Assembly (NCBI GenBank): GCA_040753835.1
Contig: JBFMDM010000013.1
Coordinates: 1-29,669, forward strand
DNA: 29,669 nt
Direction of reading: 5' to 3'
Source: JACRIK01 sp040753835
GTDB taxonomy: Bacteria; Planctomycetota; MHYJ01; JACQXL01
Part shown: positions 29,511-29,669 of the stretch, one piece after another
Numbering within the stretch: position 1 is the first letter of the stretch
Layout: each line of letters begins with the position of its first letter
Translations under genes and position numbers: made by a program
The notes under the pieces: model-generated
The model's database searches: none
The model's input: the letters and a program-made list of their open reading frames with translations, nothing else
What the model was told of the DNA's origin: nothing

Positions 29511-29669
29511 GGTGTATACCCCCCTCCCCCATATTACCCCCCACCCCGGGTGAATATCACCCCCGCCCTAGGTGAATATCACCCCCACCGTGGGTGAATA
29601 TGACTACTGGTAGGGGTGAAAATGCCCCCCATTACTGGTGAATATGACCTCCGGTATGAGTGAAGATGA
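29511..29669. repeat. Strict 22-bp tandem repeat array, running off the window end
   Basis: GGTGAATAT or a one-base variant begins at 29549, 29571, 29593, 29615 and 29637, exactly 22 bp apart. A further unit begins at 29511 (GGTGTATAC) and a truncated one at about 29533. AGTGAAGATGA at 29659 starts the next. GGTGA-ATA-TCACC within units is a perfect 5-bp palindrome. The second half of each unit is C-rich and variable. There are no unique spacers and no reading frame. One unit contains ACTACTGGTAGG, matching the reverse complement of the 4167 unit core. Confidence 0.85.

Noticed and set aside
29511..29669. Possible CRISPR array or phage attachment site
   Set aside because: The 22-bp units are directly adjacent with no spacers, and no integrase gene is present.
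1..29669. Transposase, integrase or prophage genes
   Set aside because: None of the plausible proteins shows DDE, HUH, recombinase or phage structural motifs; the repeats here are non-autonomous.

Overview
The window looks like a chromosomal segment of a Gram-negative, environmental (groundwater or sediment type) bacterium, most likely a planctomycete or a related PVC/candidate lineage. The clues are an LpxK lipid A kinase, a ThiD2-type N-terminal domain fused to ThiE, a PurS-PurL fusion of about 1,000 residues, a DUF1844 protein, and a Gly-rich lipoprotein with KLAFTxQPT-type Ig-like repeats. No ribosomal marker is present, so this placement is inference. Base composition is mixed: 742-3985 is visibly AT-rich, while most metabolic genes are moderately GC-rich.

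Layout. 1-740 holds the 5' end of an unknown minus-strand gene, a 29-codon amphipathic mini-ORF and several hairpin repeats. 742-3985 (minus) is a tight three-gene operon: ECF-type sigma factor, soluble HTH-like protein, and a membrane protein with a Lon-type (S16) Ser/Lys protease domain but no visible ATPase. 3986-4573 contains a degenerate ~22-bp tandem array. An XRE regulator (minus) and a large repeat lipoprotein (plus) diverge from 4949-5229. 7035-9404 has divergent bioA and rdgB. 9657-13931 (minus) is a serine-biosynthesis-like operon: serA-type dehydrogenase, STAS protein, DUF1015 protein, class V aminotransferase. 14306-17409 (plus) has lpxK, thiD2-thiE and dapB. 17471-20910 (minus) is an ABC-2 exporter (ATPase and permease overlapping by ATGA) with a membrane-anchored extracytoplasmic protein upstream. 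20993-22974 (minus) is pyrG followed by DUF1844. Divergent from pyrG are a PHP phosphoesterase and a CofH/MqnC-like radical SAM enzyme, then tRNA-Cys and a secreted Sm-like-fold protein (plus). purSL (minus) converges on the latter with only 4 bp between stops. The window ends inside a second, strictly 22-bp tandem array.

The most striking features are not genes. (i) A dispersed family of hairpin cassettes has ~9-bp outer arms that vary in a compensated way, with nested CCCG/CGGG-type palindromes; six copies end directly against a Shine-Dalgarno site. (ii) GC-rich or AT-rich palindromic repeats are inserted in frame inside at least six conserved genes (bioA, rdgB, thiE, purL, the DUF1015 gene, the gene at 19981-20910), and other repeats supply stop or start codons. 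(iii) Two 22-bp arrays 25 kb apart appear related. (iv) The tRNA-Cys has a joint change at the 18/55 elbow pair. (v) The sigma / HTH-like / Lon-like membrane protease operon, followed by a mini-ORF for an amphipathic peptide, is the best candidate for an undescribed signalling or defence module.
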